In this document: positions 14,306 to 21,916 of the stretch, in pieces | Numbering within the stretch: the first letter of the stretch is position 1 | How the letters are laid out: every line of letters starts with the position of its first letter | NCBI GenBank assembly: GCA_964649005.1 | Contig: CAZYMD010000038.1 | Coordinates: forward strand, 1 to 31,198 | Direction of reading: 5' to 3' | DNA: 31,198 nucleotides | DNA from: CAZGMJ01 sp964649005 | GTDB lineage: Bacteria; Planctomycetota; Phycisphaerae; Sedimentisphaerales; Anaerobacaceae | Translations under genes and position numbers: made by a program | The notes under the pieces: model-generated | Seen by the model: the letters and a program-made list of their open reading frames with translations, nothing else | What the model was told of the DNA's origin: nothing | Databases searched by the model: none

Positions 14306-15172
14306 TTAGTTCAGGATGGGTGTTTTTATCGTTTTCATGGCTATGAGCACTTCGAATTCGCCTTTCTTGGGCTCATCCAATCTGTCCAGAACGAATTTGC
14401 GGTACTCTTCTTTACCTTTCCTGGGGTTATCGGTGGCGTGGTATTTGGTCTGAATCCTTTGTGTTATATAGCCGATGCGGTTTTCTGGGGATGGGTGGGT
14501 CGAAAGGAACTCCGGCGGCCTGGTTTCCTGCAGGCTCTCAAGCGTTTGCATGGTTTCGACCATGCCGTAGGGATCATATCCCGCCCTGGCAAGGTAGTCG
14601 AGACCGCCCAGATCTGCTTGCTGTTCGTCGGATCTGCTGAATTTGAGGCCGACAATCTGCTGGGCCATGTCGGCGGCTCTGACGACCTCGCCCGGGGCGC
14701 CACCATAGGCAATGGCGGCGAGTAGGGCGGTCAATCCGATTTGGTTGCTCATTGCGTTAACGACGTCTCTGGCTACGCAGTGAGCGGTTTCGTGTGCGAG
14801 TATGGCCGCTAATTGTGATTCGCTCGTCAGTTTTTCGAGCATACCTCTGGTTATGAAGATATATCCACCCGGCAGCGCAAAGGCATTTGTCGAGTCATGA
14901 TCGAGAGCGACGAAATGGTATTCGAAATAGGGCTTTTGGCTTACACGTGCAACGCTCTGGCCCACCCTATCGATATACTCCTGCATGACGGGATCATCTA
15001 TCCTGCCTCCGAGCTCCTTCTCTATTTCGGGGGCATACTGTCGGCCTAGTTCCACATCCTGATCTTCGCCGAACAGCATCAGCTCTTGCTTTCCTGTTAT
15101 TGGATTGGTTGCGCAGCCGGTGGATAGAAGGATAATCAGGCCAAATGTGAGATACAACAGGTTTTTTAGCAT
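14306..15172 (-). CDS. M48 family lipoprotein metalloprotease (BepA/LoiP-like)
   Basis: 288 residues. The N-terminus is a lipoprotein signal with lipobox LSTGC (C20) followed by ATNPITGKQEL, a sequence typical of periplasmic M48 lipoproteins. The zinc motif HETAH is at 127-131 and the third ligand region DEQQAD at 182-187, so the active site is complete. Family members such as BepA and LoiP degrade or mature misfolded outer-membrane proteins. The acidic residue after the cysteine is absent, so sorting to the outer membrane is expected. The ATG at 15172 is preferred over the in-frame GTG at 15184, as it gives a compact signal peptide and has GAG upstream. It is divergent from the rnf operon and convergent with the zinc-ribbon gene. 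Confidence 0.9.
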   Translation of the reverse strand: MLKNLLYLTFGLIILLSTGCATNPITGKQELMLFGEDQDVELGRQYAPEIEKELGGRIDDPVMQEYIDRVGQSVARVSQKPYFEYHFVALDHDSTNAFALPGGYIFITRGMLEKLTSESQLAAILAHETAHCVARDVVNAMSNQIGLTALLAAIAYGGAPGEVVRAADMAQQIVGLKFSRSDEQQADLGGLDYLARAGYDPYGMVETMQTLESLQETRPPEFLSTHPSPENRIGYITQRIQTKYHATDNPRKGKEEYRKFVLDRLDEPKKGEFEVLIAMKTIKTPILN

Positions 15173-15202
15173 TGCAAGGCTCACAATTACAAAAAGTTCT
15201 AT

Positions 15203-15231
15203 TTGAAAGAGTTCCGAACATCTATTATAAA
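15203..15231 (+). promoter_or_regulatory. Promoter of the rnf operon
   Basis: TTGAAA (15203-15208) and TATAAA (15226-15231) are separated by exactly 17 bases, the best plus-strand promoter in the window. It would start transcription about 25 bases before the RseC-like gene. Confidence 0.65.
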
Positions 15232-15262
15232 TGATCCTTTTATGCTAATGGAAGTGAAAACG

Positions 15263-15556
15263 ATGACCGAACAGGAATTCTGTCAGAGCTGCCAGCAGAG
15301 GCAGAGTTGCCAGGCTGCATACGAGAAGCTGAGCAGTGTTAAAGGGCCTTCGGTCTTGTTGAAGGTTTTGGTCGCTTTTCTTCTGCCTATGCTGGTTTTT
15401 ATAATCGCGCTTGTGGTTGCCGACAGATTTCTGGTTGGTAGGGTGAGTGGCAGAGACTTACGGATATTCCTTGAGTTTCTGATTGCGGTCCTGACAACCA
15501 TAGTATGTATGTTCAGCATTAAGGTGGTACGAGTTCGTAACGATGGGGAAAGGTAG
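15263..15556 (+). CDS. Small RseC-like membrane protein heading the rnf operon
   Basis: 97 residues. The N-terminus carries C7-x2-C10-x5-C16 (CQSCQQRQSC), the same cysteine spacing as E. coli RseC (CSSCASRAGC). Two transmembrane helices follow at about 33-53 and 68-89, with a short basic tail. RseC proteins accompany Rnf/Rsx complexes and are thought to help their assembly or the SoxR-reducing activity. This one lacks the small beta-rich domain around the cysteines, so it is a minimal version. The ATG at 15263 is chosen because GGAAG lies about 9 bases upstream; in-frame ATGs at 15242 and 15248 have no SD. It lies 15 bases before rnfC, under the same promoter. The RseC assignment is inferred from the motif, topology and position. 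Confidence 0.6.
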   Translation: MTEQEFCQSCQQRQSCQAAYEKLSSVKGPSVLLKVLVAFLLPMLVFIIALVVADRFLVGRVSGRDLRIFLEFLIAVLTTIVCMFSIKVVRVRNDGER

Positions 15557-15571
15557 ATTAGGTTTTTTTGA

Positions 15572-16951
15572 ATGATCGTTGAAGTGATAGGCAAACTGAC
15601 ATTCCGCGGGGGGGCGCATCCCCCCGACAAGAAAGAGCTTACGTGCAACCGTGCGACGAAGCCCGGGCCGGCGCCCGTTCAGGCGGCGATAATGTTGAGT
15701 CAGCATATTGGCGCTCCGTGTGAGCCGGTTGTGAAAAAGGGAGATGAGGTCGAGGCCGGGCAGGTAGTTGGCAACAGCGATTCGTTTGTTTCGGCTCCAG
15801 TTCATTCTCCTTTTTCAGGCAAGGTGAAGGAAATCGCTTTGCGTTCACATACTGTCCTGGGCCGGTCGATGGCGGTGGTTGTTGAGAGGGATTCAGAAGA
15901 TACAAAGATTAAAGAGCCTGTTGCGGAGGCTTTTTCGAAGGACTTCAATGAGGAGAAATACACATCCGAGCAGATATGCGAGGCGGTTCGCAAAGCGGGG
16001 ATTGTTGGTATGGGCGGGGCTGGATTTCCGACGAGAGTCAAGATCGAGCCTGATCCGAGGATGCCTAAGGATGTGATCATCGTCAATGCGTGCGAATGCG
16101 AGCCTTATATAACGTGCGATTATCGTGTGATGCTGGAGTGGACTTACCAGGTTGTCGCCGGGATCAAGCTTGCACGCAAGGCGTCGGGGTGTTCACATGT
16201 TTATATTGGGATTGAAGACAACAAACCCAAAGCGCTGGAGGTGATGGCCGCCGCTCTACGCGATGCAGGCGAAAGCGACGGGATCAAAGTCGTTAAGGTA
16301 AAGACGAAATACCCACAAGGCGGCGAGAGACAGCTCATCAAGTCAGTGCTCGGTAAGAATGTGCCTACGGGCGGTATACCGCCTATGATAGGGATTATCG
16401 TGCTCAACGTAGCCACCACGGCGGCGATAGCGGAGGCGGTGGTTTTAGATCAGCCGCTGACGCACAGGGTGGTGACGGTGACGGGAGAGGCTATTGCGGA
16501 GCCGGGCAATTTTTATGTCTCTATTGGCACGCCTGTGGAGGACCTGATTGAGTTCTGCGGGGGGGTGACGGAGAAATCGGCAAAGGTTGTTATGGGCGGG
16601 CCTATGATGGGGATCGCGATTGCTGATATGAAGACTCCCATCACAAAAACGACCGGTTCGATAACAGTACTGACTGCCGAGCAGATCGGTAAGGCAAAAT
16701 TCGAGAAACGCCAGACGGCCTGTATACGCTGCGGGCGATGCCTTCAGGTCTGCCCTGAGAAGTTGAATCCGACGAAGATCGCCCACGCAGTGAAGAGCAG
16801 CCTGTTGGATGTGGCGGAGGATTACTATATAAGTGCGTGTATGGAATGCGGCTGCTGCAGCTATGTTTGCCCGGCGAATATAGAGCTGACGGGCCTGATC
16901 AAGACGGGCAAGATATATCTGGCCCGGCAGAGAAAAAAGATGCCTCAGTGA
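15572..16951 (+). CDS. rnfC: Rnf complex subunit C (NADH-binding, two 4Fe-4S clusters)
   Basis: 459 residues. Peripheral cytoplasmic subunit of the Rnf ferredoxin:NAD+ oxidoreductase and its NAD(H) site. A biotin/lipoyl-like domain lies at about 50-110, then the flavin/NADH-binding GMGGAGFPT (146-154) and NACECEP (172-178), as in Complex I NuoF relatives. A SLBB-like region follows. The C-terminal ferredoxin domain has C384-x2-C387-x2-C390-x3-C394 and C423-x2-C426-x2-C429-x3-C433. The family start RGGAHPPDKK is close to the N-terminus, supporting ATG 15572. The SD is weak (AGG, about 10 bases). Confidence 0.97.
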   Translation: MIVEVIGKLTFRGGAHPPDKKELTCNRATKPGPAPVQAAIMLSQHIGAPCEPVVKKGDEVEAGQVVGNSDSFVSAPVHSPFSGKVKEIALRSHTVLGRSMAVVVERDSEDTKIKEPVAEAFSKDFNEEKYTSEQICEAVRKAGIVGMGGAGFPTRVKIEPDPRMPKDVIIVNACECEPYITCDYRVMLEWTYQVVAGIKLARKASGCSHVYIGIEDNKPKALEVMAAALRDAGESDGIKVVKVKTKYPQGGERQLIKSVLGKNVPTGGIPPMIGIIVLNVATTAAIAEAVVLDQPLTHRVVTVTGEAIAEPGNFYVSIGTPVEDLIEFCGGVTEKSAKVVMGGPMMGIAIADMKTPITKTTGSITVLTAEQIGKAKFEKRQTACIRCGRCLQVCPEKLNPTKIAHAVKSSLLDVAEDYYISACMECGCCSYVCPANIELTGLIKTGKIYLARQRKKMPQ

Positions 16952-17022
16952 TATTGAATCCGTTATGCCGGCTGACGATATTGAATGGCGCCGGTGAAAT
17001 TATAAACAAGAGATAGTATAAA

Positions 17023-18048
17023 ATGCTCAGTGAAATTAGAGTATCTTGTTCACCTCACATAAGCAAGCCGCTGTCGACGCGGACAGTGATGATCGATGTT
17101 GTGATCGGTTTGGTTCCGATGATGATTGCGGCCGGGTATTTTTACCGCAAGTATGCGCTGGTGCTCATACCTGTGTGTGTGGTGTCGTGCGTTCTGACCG
17201 AGTGGCTGTGTAACGTGGTTTGCAAGAAATCGAGTTCGGTTGGGGATTTCAGCGCCGTTGTGACAGGAATCATTCTTGCGTTCTCAGTACCGCCGACGCT
17301 GCCCGCCTGGGCTGCTGTGGTCGGCAGCGTGTTTGCTATTACGATCGGCAAGATGGTATTCGGTGGGCTGGGCGGCAACATATTCAATCCTGCGATGGTG
17401 GGCAGGGCGTTTTTGGTGGCTTCGCTGGGGACGGTTATGGCTACGTGGACGGTGCCTGCCAGTGTCGATCCGAACATGTCCAGGATTAGGCCGGACAATT
17501 TTGTTATCGATACGGTTTACGGTACGACTCAGGCGACACCGCTGGCCTGGAGCAAGATGGCGATTAAGGATAAGCTGGGAGCCCCGTACTATAGCGAGAA
17601 GCAATTGAAAGTGGCGACATTGGGAGAAGTCGGCGGATGTCTCGGCGAGACCAGCGTTATCGCAATTCTTATCGGTGGGGCGTATTTGTTGATACGCCGT
17701 ACGATTGGCTTTCACATTCCCGTGGCGGTGCTGCTGTCGGCTTTCATATTCGCTGGGATTGCTTACAAGATAAACCCGGATGCGTACGTACCGCCGACAT
17801 TTCACCTGGCGAGTGGGGCGTTGCTTTTCGGCGCTTTCTTTATCGCGACCGATCCGGTGACTGCGCCTCTGACTCGCAGGGGGATGTGGATTTTCGGCGC
17901 TGGGGTAGGGTCGCTGACGATGTTGATACGAATTGTTGGTGACTATCCTGAAGGATTCATGTTTTCGATATTATTGATGAATGCGGTGACGCCTTTGATT
18001 GACCGGCTGTGCAAGTGTGTTCCGGCGGGAGGTAAGCCAGGTGTCTAA
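17023..18048 (+). CDS. rnfD: Rnf complex subunit D (membrane, flavinylated)
   Basis: 341 residues with about nine or ten hydrophobic segments, of the NqrB/RnfD family. It forms part of the ion-translocating membrane core. Conserved family stretches include GKMVFGGLGGNIFNPAMVGR (109-128) and FFIATDPVTAPLT. The FMN-linked threonine is expected in the segment YGTTQATPL (166-174), giving T172; the usual pattern is closer to SGAT, so the Gly is Gln here. The ATG at 17023 is preceded by a 71-base gap from rnfC that contains a GCCGGC/GCCGG inverted repeat and a weak AGAG SD. It overlaps rnfG by 8 bases. Confidence 0.95.
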   Translation: MLSEIRVSCSPHISKPLSTRTVMIDVVIGLVPMMIAAGYFYRKYALVLIPVCVVSCVLTEWLCNVVCKKSSSVGDFSAVVTGIILAFSVPPTLPAWAAVVGSVFAITIGKMVFGGLGGNIFNPAMVGRAFLVASLGTVMATWTVPASVDPNMSRIRPDNFVIDTVYGTTQATPLAWSKMAIKDKLGAPYYSEKQLKVATLGEVGGCLGETSVIAILIGGAYLLIRRTIGFHIPVAVLLSAFIFAGIAYKINPDAYVPPTFHLASGALLFGAFFIATDPVTAPLTRRGMWIFGAGVGSLTMLIRIVGDYPEGFMFSILLMNAVTPLIDRLCKCVPAGGKPGV

Positions 18049-18664
18049 GATTAAAGTCTTTTTCGAGCAGAGCTGGCTGCTGGTCGTTTCGTCGTTTGTC
18101 TTCGGTTTGTTGATCGCGGTTACTAATGCTGCGCTGTCGCCCATTATCGAGCAGCAGAAGATCAATAAGCTTAATGCTTTGTCCGGGGCTATGTTGCCGG
18201 CGGCGAAGAATTTCGTTCCATTGGAGGAGCCTGTCGAGATAAGCGGTCCCGGCGGTAAAATGCGGGCGGTTCAGGTCTACCGGGCGTCTGACGCCAACGA
18301 GAAGTGTGTGGGTTGGACGTTCAACGCGAGCGGGTCGGGCTTTGCAGGACCTATCGAATTGGTAGTTACTGTCGATGCCAACTTCGAGAAGATCGCCGGG
18401 TTCGACGTCCTGGTGAGCAGTGAGACCGTAGGCTACGGCGATCGGATGAAGACGGACGAGTTCCGGGGGCAGTTTGCCGGGGCTCCTGTCGGGCAGCTTA
18501 AGCTTTCAACCACGGGAGATTACAGCAAGATTGACGCTGAGATTATTGCGATAAGCGGGGCCACGATAACGAGTGAAGCGGTTGTTCGTGGTATCAGCGG
18601 CAGTGTGACTCAGATCAAGGTGGCGCTTGAGAAGAAAGGGCTGATCGGTGATGGCAAACAATAG
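18041..18664 (+). CDS. rnfG: Rnf complex subunit G (covalent FMN, FMN-binding domain)
   Basis: 207 residues. An N-terminal membrane anchor (about 12-33) is followed by a periplasmic FMN_bind domain. The flavinylation motif is SGATITS (172-178), with T175 the expected phosphoester-linked threonine. The motif YGDRMKTDEF matches the family segment preceding the site. The GTG at 18041 is chosen: GGAGG lies 8 bases upstream and the start overlaps the rnfD stop by 8 bases, which implies coupling. A longer frame to 17999 would overlap rnfD and lacks an SD. The FMN is expected to be attached by the ApbE encoded just downstream of the operon. Confidence 0.95.
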   Translation: MSKIKVFFEQSWLLVVSSFVFGLLIAVTNAALSPIIEQQKINKLNALSGAMLPAAKNFVPLEEPVEISGPGGKMRAVQVYRASDANEKCVGWTFNASGSGFAGPIELVVTVDANFEKIAGFDVLVSSETVGYGDRMKTDEFRGQFAGAPVGQLKLSTTGDYSKIDAEIIAISGATITSEAVVRGISGSVTQIKVALEKKGLIGDGKQ

Positions 18665-19271
18665 TGAGAGTGCAACCGGTGTTTACGGTCGGACTTTTGT
18701 CGCCGGGCTGTGGCAGGAAAACCCGGTTTTCCGGCTGTTGTTGGGTATGTGTCCGACGCTTGCGGTTACCGCTGCGGTTAAACCTGCGCTGACGATGGGG
18801 TGCTGCGTTATTTTCGTGCTCGTTTGCAGCAATATCATCGTTAGTCTGATGAGAAATCTGCTCAAACCGCACCTTCGCATTTTGATGTTTACGCTGACGA
18901 TAGCGACGTTCGTTACGATAGCGGACCTGATTCTAAAAGCGTTCGTGCCTGATATGAGCGAAACGCTGGGGCCTTATGTGCCACTGATTATTGTGAACTG
19001 CCTTATTATTTGCCGTGCCGAGGCGTGTGCGAGCAAGAACGGTCTGGCGGTTAGTGTCATCGACGCATTCGGGATGGGACTGGGATTTACAGTTACGCTG
19101 TGTGCTCTGGCGGCAGTGAGGGAGCTGCTGGCGACCGGCATGATATTCGAGTTGAACGTGATGCCCAAGGCTTACGTGCCTCTGGCGGCTTTCGGGATGC
19201 CGGTGGGGGCGTTTGTGACTCTGGGGCTTATGCTTGGCTTGGTTAATCTTATTACACGGGATCGTGGATAG
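18651..19271 (+). CDS. rnfE: Rnf complex subunit E
   Basis: 206 residues, about six transmembrane helices, NqrD/RnfE family. C34 (GMCPTLAV) and C117 (IIVNCLI) are placed to share, with RnfA, the intramembrane iron-sulfur cluster seen in Rnf/Nqr structures. The conserved GFTVTLCALAAVRE segment lies in the second half. ATG at 18651 overlaps the rnfG stop by 14 bases; an adjacent in-frame GTG at 18648 is an alternative. GAAAGGG sits about 10 bases upstream. Confidence 0.95.
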   Translation: MANNSESATGVYGRTFVAGLWQENPVFRLLLGMCPTLAVTAAVKPALTMGCCVIFVLVCSNIIVSLMRNLLKPHLRILMFTLTIATFVTIADLILKAFVPDMSETLGPYVPLIIVNCLIICRAEACASKNGLAVSVIDAFGMGLGFTVTLCALAAVRELLATGMIFELNVMPKAYVPLAAFGMPVGAFVTLGLMLGLVNLITRDRG

Positions 19272-19282
19272 AGGATAGTGCA

Positions 19283-19873
19283 GTGGATACATTCAATGTT
19301 TTGCTGATGGGCTTTATATCGATTGTGATCGTGAACAATCTCGTGTTCACGAAGTTTCTCGGTATATGCCCTTATCTCGGCGTTTCCGGCAGGATCGATA
19401 TGGCCTTTGGCATGGGGCTGGCGGTTACATTCGTTGTGACACTGAGCGGGACGCTGACCTGGATGATCGACAATTTGATTCTGATGAAGTACGGGCTGGA
19501 AGTCACTCGGTATGTGTGCTTCATACTGGTGATCGCAGGGGCGGTGCAGCTTGTGGAGATGTACGTTCGCAAGTTTTTCCCGAAACTGTATGACAGCTTC
19601 GGGATATTTCTGCCGCTGATAACGACTAACTGTGCCATCCTTGGCTTGTGTCTGTTCATCAACCTCTGGAATATCGACAATCTGCTGGAGGCGGTTGTTC
19701 TCAGCTTCGGAGCGGGGATCGGTTTTACGATGGCGATATGTATCATGGCGGGTATTCGGGAGAACTTAAAAACTGCTGACGTGCCTCTATGTCTTAAAGG
19801 CGCACCAATCACGCTTGTGACCGCCGGTTTGTTGACGCTGGCGTTTATGGGCTTTTCCGGAATGATAAGATGA
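19283..19873 (+). CDS. rnfA: Rnf complex subunit A
   Basis: 196 residues with about six transmembrane helices, NqrE/RnfA family, a paralogue of RnfE with opposite membrane topology. C29 (LGICPYLG) and C117 (ITTNCAILG) are the conserved cysteines for the shared cluster. VNNLVFTKFLGICP near the N-terminus and GIGFTMAICIMAGIREN near 155-170 are family hallmarks. The start is GTG at 19283 with AGAGG upstream, 11 bases after rnfE. Its TGA stop overlaps the rnfB ATG in an ATGA junction. Confidence 0.95.
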   Translation: MDTFNVLLMGFISIVIVNNLVFTKFLGICPYLGVSGRIDMAFGMGLAVTFVVTLSGTLTWMIDNLILMKYGLEVTRYVCFILVIAGAVQLVEMYVRKFFPKLYDSFGIFLPLITTNCAILGLCLFINLWNIDNLLEAVVLSFGAGIGFTMAICIMAGIRENLKTADVPLCLKGAPITLVTAGLLTLAFMGFSGMIR

Positions 19874-20751
19874 TCCTGGCTGGAATAATAGAACTATGGA
19901 ATAGCGCCTGGCCTGCCGGGCTGACAATGCTCGGCCTTGGGACGGGATTTGCAGTTGTGCTTCTTGTGGCGAGTGAAAAGCTCAAGGTTCAGGTGGACCC
20001 GAAGATCGAGCAGATTCACGAAGCGCTGCCCAATCTCGATTGTGGGGCGTGTGGCTTTGCGGGTTGCGGGCAGTACGCCAAGGCGATTATGACCGATCCT
20101 GAATTGCTTGGCAAGTGCTCGCCAGGCGGGTCCGGAGTTTCGGCGAAGATAGCAGGCATACTGAACCTGCAAGTCAGCGAGTCGGGTCCTGCGAAGAAAC
20201 CTGTTGTGCACTGTCGAGCGCATGCTGCGGATAAGACCTACTACGGCGACTATCAAGGCATGAGGACCTGCATAGTCGCAAATGCGCTGGCGAACGTGCA
20301 GGCGTGCAAGTTTGGCTGCCTGGGTTATGGAGATTGCACGAGAGCGTGTAAGTTTGGCGCCTTAAAGATAGTTGACGGACTGGCCACGGTAGACTACGGG
20401 AAATGCACCGGTTGCTCGGCGTGTGTCAAAGCTTGTCCTCGCAATCTGATCGAAATGGTTCCGTTTGGGCACGAGAATATGATGGTTGTTGCTTGTAGCA
20501 GCAAGGAGAACGGCAAAAGCACGCGGTCGATGTGCAAGGTTGGTTGCATCGGCTGCGGGCTTTGCGCCAAGCAAACGGATATGTTTTCGATTAGTAACAA
20601 CCTCGCGCGGATGGATTACGATCGGTACGAGCCCTGTAAACAGGCGGATACCGGTATGAACAAGTGCCCAACGGGGGTAATTGTTTTTCGTGGTCCAACG
20701 GCGCCTGTGCCCCGTGAAGCTGGGAAAAAGGCTGGCGCATTGAAGTCTTAG
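19870..20751 (+). CDS. rnfB: Rnf complex subunit B (multi-cluster ferredoxin subunit)
   Basis: 293 residues. One N-terminal transmembrane helix (about 17-34) anchors a cytoplasmic iron-sulfur domain that accepts electrons from ferredoxin. The first cluster is C58-x2-C61-x4-C66-x16-C83, the family's 4Fe-4S domain. Further cysteines follow: C115, C134, C146, C150, C156, C160, then the ferredoxin motif C179-x2-C182-x2-C185-x3-C189, then C222-x3-C226-x2-C229-x2-C232, with C256 and C266. At least three or four 4Fe-4S clusters are likely, as in the longer anaerobe-type RnfB. The start ATG overlaps the rnfA stop (ATGA). It is the last gene of the operon, and convergent apbE begins its 3' end 18 bases on. 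Confidence 0.96.
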   Translation: MILAGIIELWNSAWPAGLTMLGLGTGFAVVLLVASEKLKVQVDPKIEQIHEALPNLDCGACGFAGCGQYAKAIMTDPELLGKCSPGGSGVSAKIAGILNLQVSESGPAKKPVVHCRAHAADKTYYGDYQGMRTCIVANALANVQACKFGCLGYGDCTRACKFGALKIVDGLATVDYGKCTGCSACVKACPRNLIEMVPFGHENMMVVACSSKENGKSTRSMCKVGCIGCGLCAKQTDMFSISNNLARMDYDRYEPCKQADTGMNKCPTGVIVFRGPTAPVPREAGKKAGALKS

Positions 20752-20769
20752 ACCGGGTGATGCGATCCG

Positions 20770-21819
20770 CTATTTTATATAGCCTTCGGCACCGGTGCTC
20801 TTGATTAGTTGCACCGGTATGGCTGCGGGTATGAGAATAGCCTCAGTGTTGGGTGTCTCTTCTATCAGCTTCATTCCCTTTTCGACTCCAAGGACACTGA
20901 CTGCGGTTGCCAGGGCATCGGCGGTTGTCGCGTTGGTGGCGATGATGGTGACGCTCGCCAGTTTGTCGCTGCTGTCTCCGCTCTGCGTGTCGATGATGTG
21001 GCTGTGTCTTTTCCCTTTGATTACGGCAAATCGCTGATAGTTACCGCTTGTCGCGACAGATATCTCACTATCGGCGGTTGCGGCTAACTTCAATACCAAC
21101 AAGGTGTCGGACTGTACTGTGTTTCCATCCGGTTTGTTCGGGTCCTGTAGGCCGATCAACCAGTGTGGTTTTCCTTTTCGTGGCGAGCCGAAGCAGCTAA
21201 TGTCGCCTCCGATATCGACCATGCCACCGATTGCTCCGCTGTCGCGCATCGCCTGAACGGACCTGTCGATAGCATAGCCTTTGGCAATGCCGCCTAAGTC
21301 CAGCTTCATTCCGCTGGTAGCGAATCTAACGGTCAGCTCGTTGGGATCGAGGATCAATTTCTCGTAGCCTACTGTAGAGCGTGCCTGTGCAATTTCCTCT
21401 TCTGTTGGCGGTGTATTCGTATCACTAGCCTGACGCCAGAGATTCACAAGCGGGCCGATAGTAACATCGAACGCCCCTTCGGAGTGTTTGCTGAACTCGA
21501 CGGCGCTTTGCAGCACTTTGAAGGTCATTGGGTGAACCGTTACGGGGTGTTCGAAGGCCTTATCGTTTACTTTGTTCAGTTCCGAATCGGGACGGTGATA
21601 GCTCATCAGGGTTTCGATCTGCTGCTGGGCTGCGAAAGCGGCTTCAATGCTCTTTTCCGCGAGGCGCGAGTTGGGGGCGATTGCGACGATTCGGGCGAAT
21701 GTGCCCATTGTGAGTTTGTAACCGCTGTCGACTTCGACGTTTCCTGTGGTTAGGGCGGAGAGCAGCAGAGCGATGATGAGGCAGGCCGCCACGGCGATGT
21801 ATTTTGTCTTTCGATTCAT
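20770..21819 (-). CDS. apbE: FAD:protein FMN transferase (ApbE family)
   Basis: 349 residues. It transfers FMN from FAD onto threonine in SGAT-type motifs; RnfG T175 and RnfD are the obvious substrates beside it. Signatures: DLGGIAKGYAID (174-185), DIGGD (202-206), TSGNYQRF (257-264), HIIDTQSG (274-281) and the Mg-binding ATTADALATA region (297-306). The Pro of the usual HIIDP is Thr. An N-terminal hydrophobic segment (about 7-24) without a lipobox cysteine suggests a membrane anchor and periplasmic action. GGAAAG stands upstream of ATG 21819. It is convergent with rnfB and has its own promoter, so it is not co-transcribed with the operon it serves. Confidence 0.95.
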   Translation of the reverse strand: MNRKTKYIAVAACLIIALLLSALTTGNVEVDSGYKLTMGTFARIVAIAPNSRLAEKSIEAAFAAQQQIETLMSYHRPDSELNKVNDKAFEHPVTVHPMTFKVLQSAVEFSKHSEGAFDVTIGPLVNLWRQASDTNTPPTEEEIAQARSTVGYEKLILDPNELTVRFATSGMKLDLGGIAKGYAIDRSVQAMRDSGAIGGMVDIGGDISCFGSPRKGKPHWLIGLQDPNKPDGNTVQSDTLLVLKLAATADSEISVATSGNYQRFAVIKGKRHSHIIDTQSGDSSDKLASVTIIATNATTADALATAVSVLGVEKGMKLIEETPNTEAILIPAAIPVQLIKSTGAEGYIK

Positions 21820-21852
21820 GTATCTTTCCGTTCACAACTAAGATTCTGCCAA

Positions 21853-21881
21853 ACGATAGTTCATGGCATGGCAATAATCAA
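21853..21881 (-). promoter_or_regulatory. Candidate promoter of apbE
   Basis: On the minus strand, TTGATT (21876-21881) and TATCGT (21853-21858) are separated by 17 bases. It lies in the 97-base divergent gap to the radical SAM gene, and would give a leader of about 25 bases. Confidence 0.4.
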
Positions 21882-21916
21882 TAGGAAACGGATATCTATC
21901 AGTATACAATGTCCGG

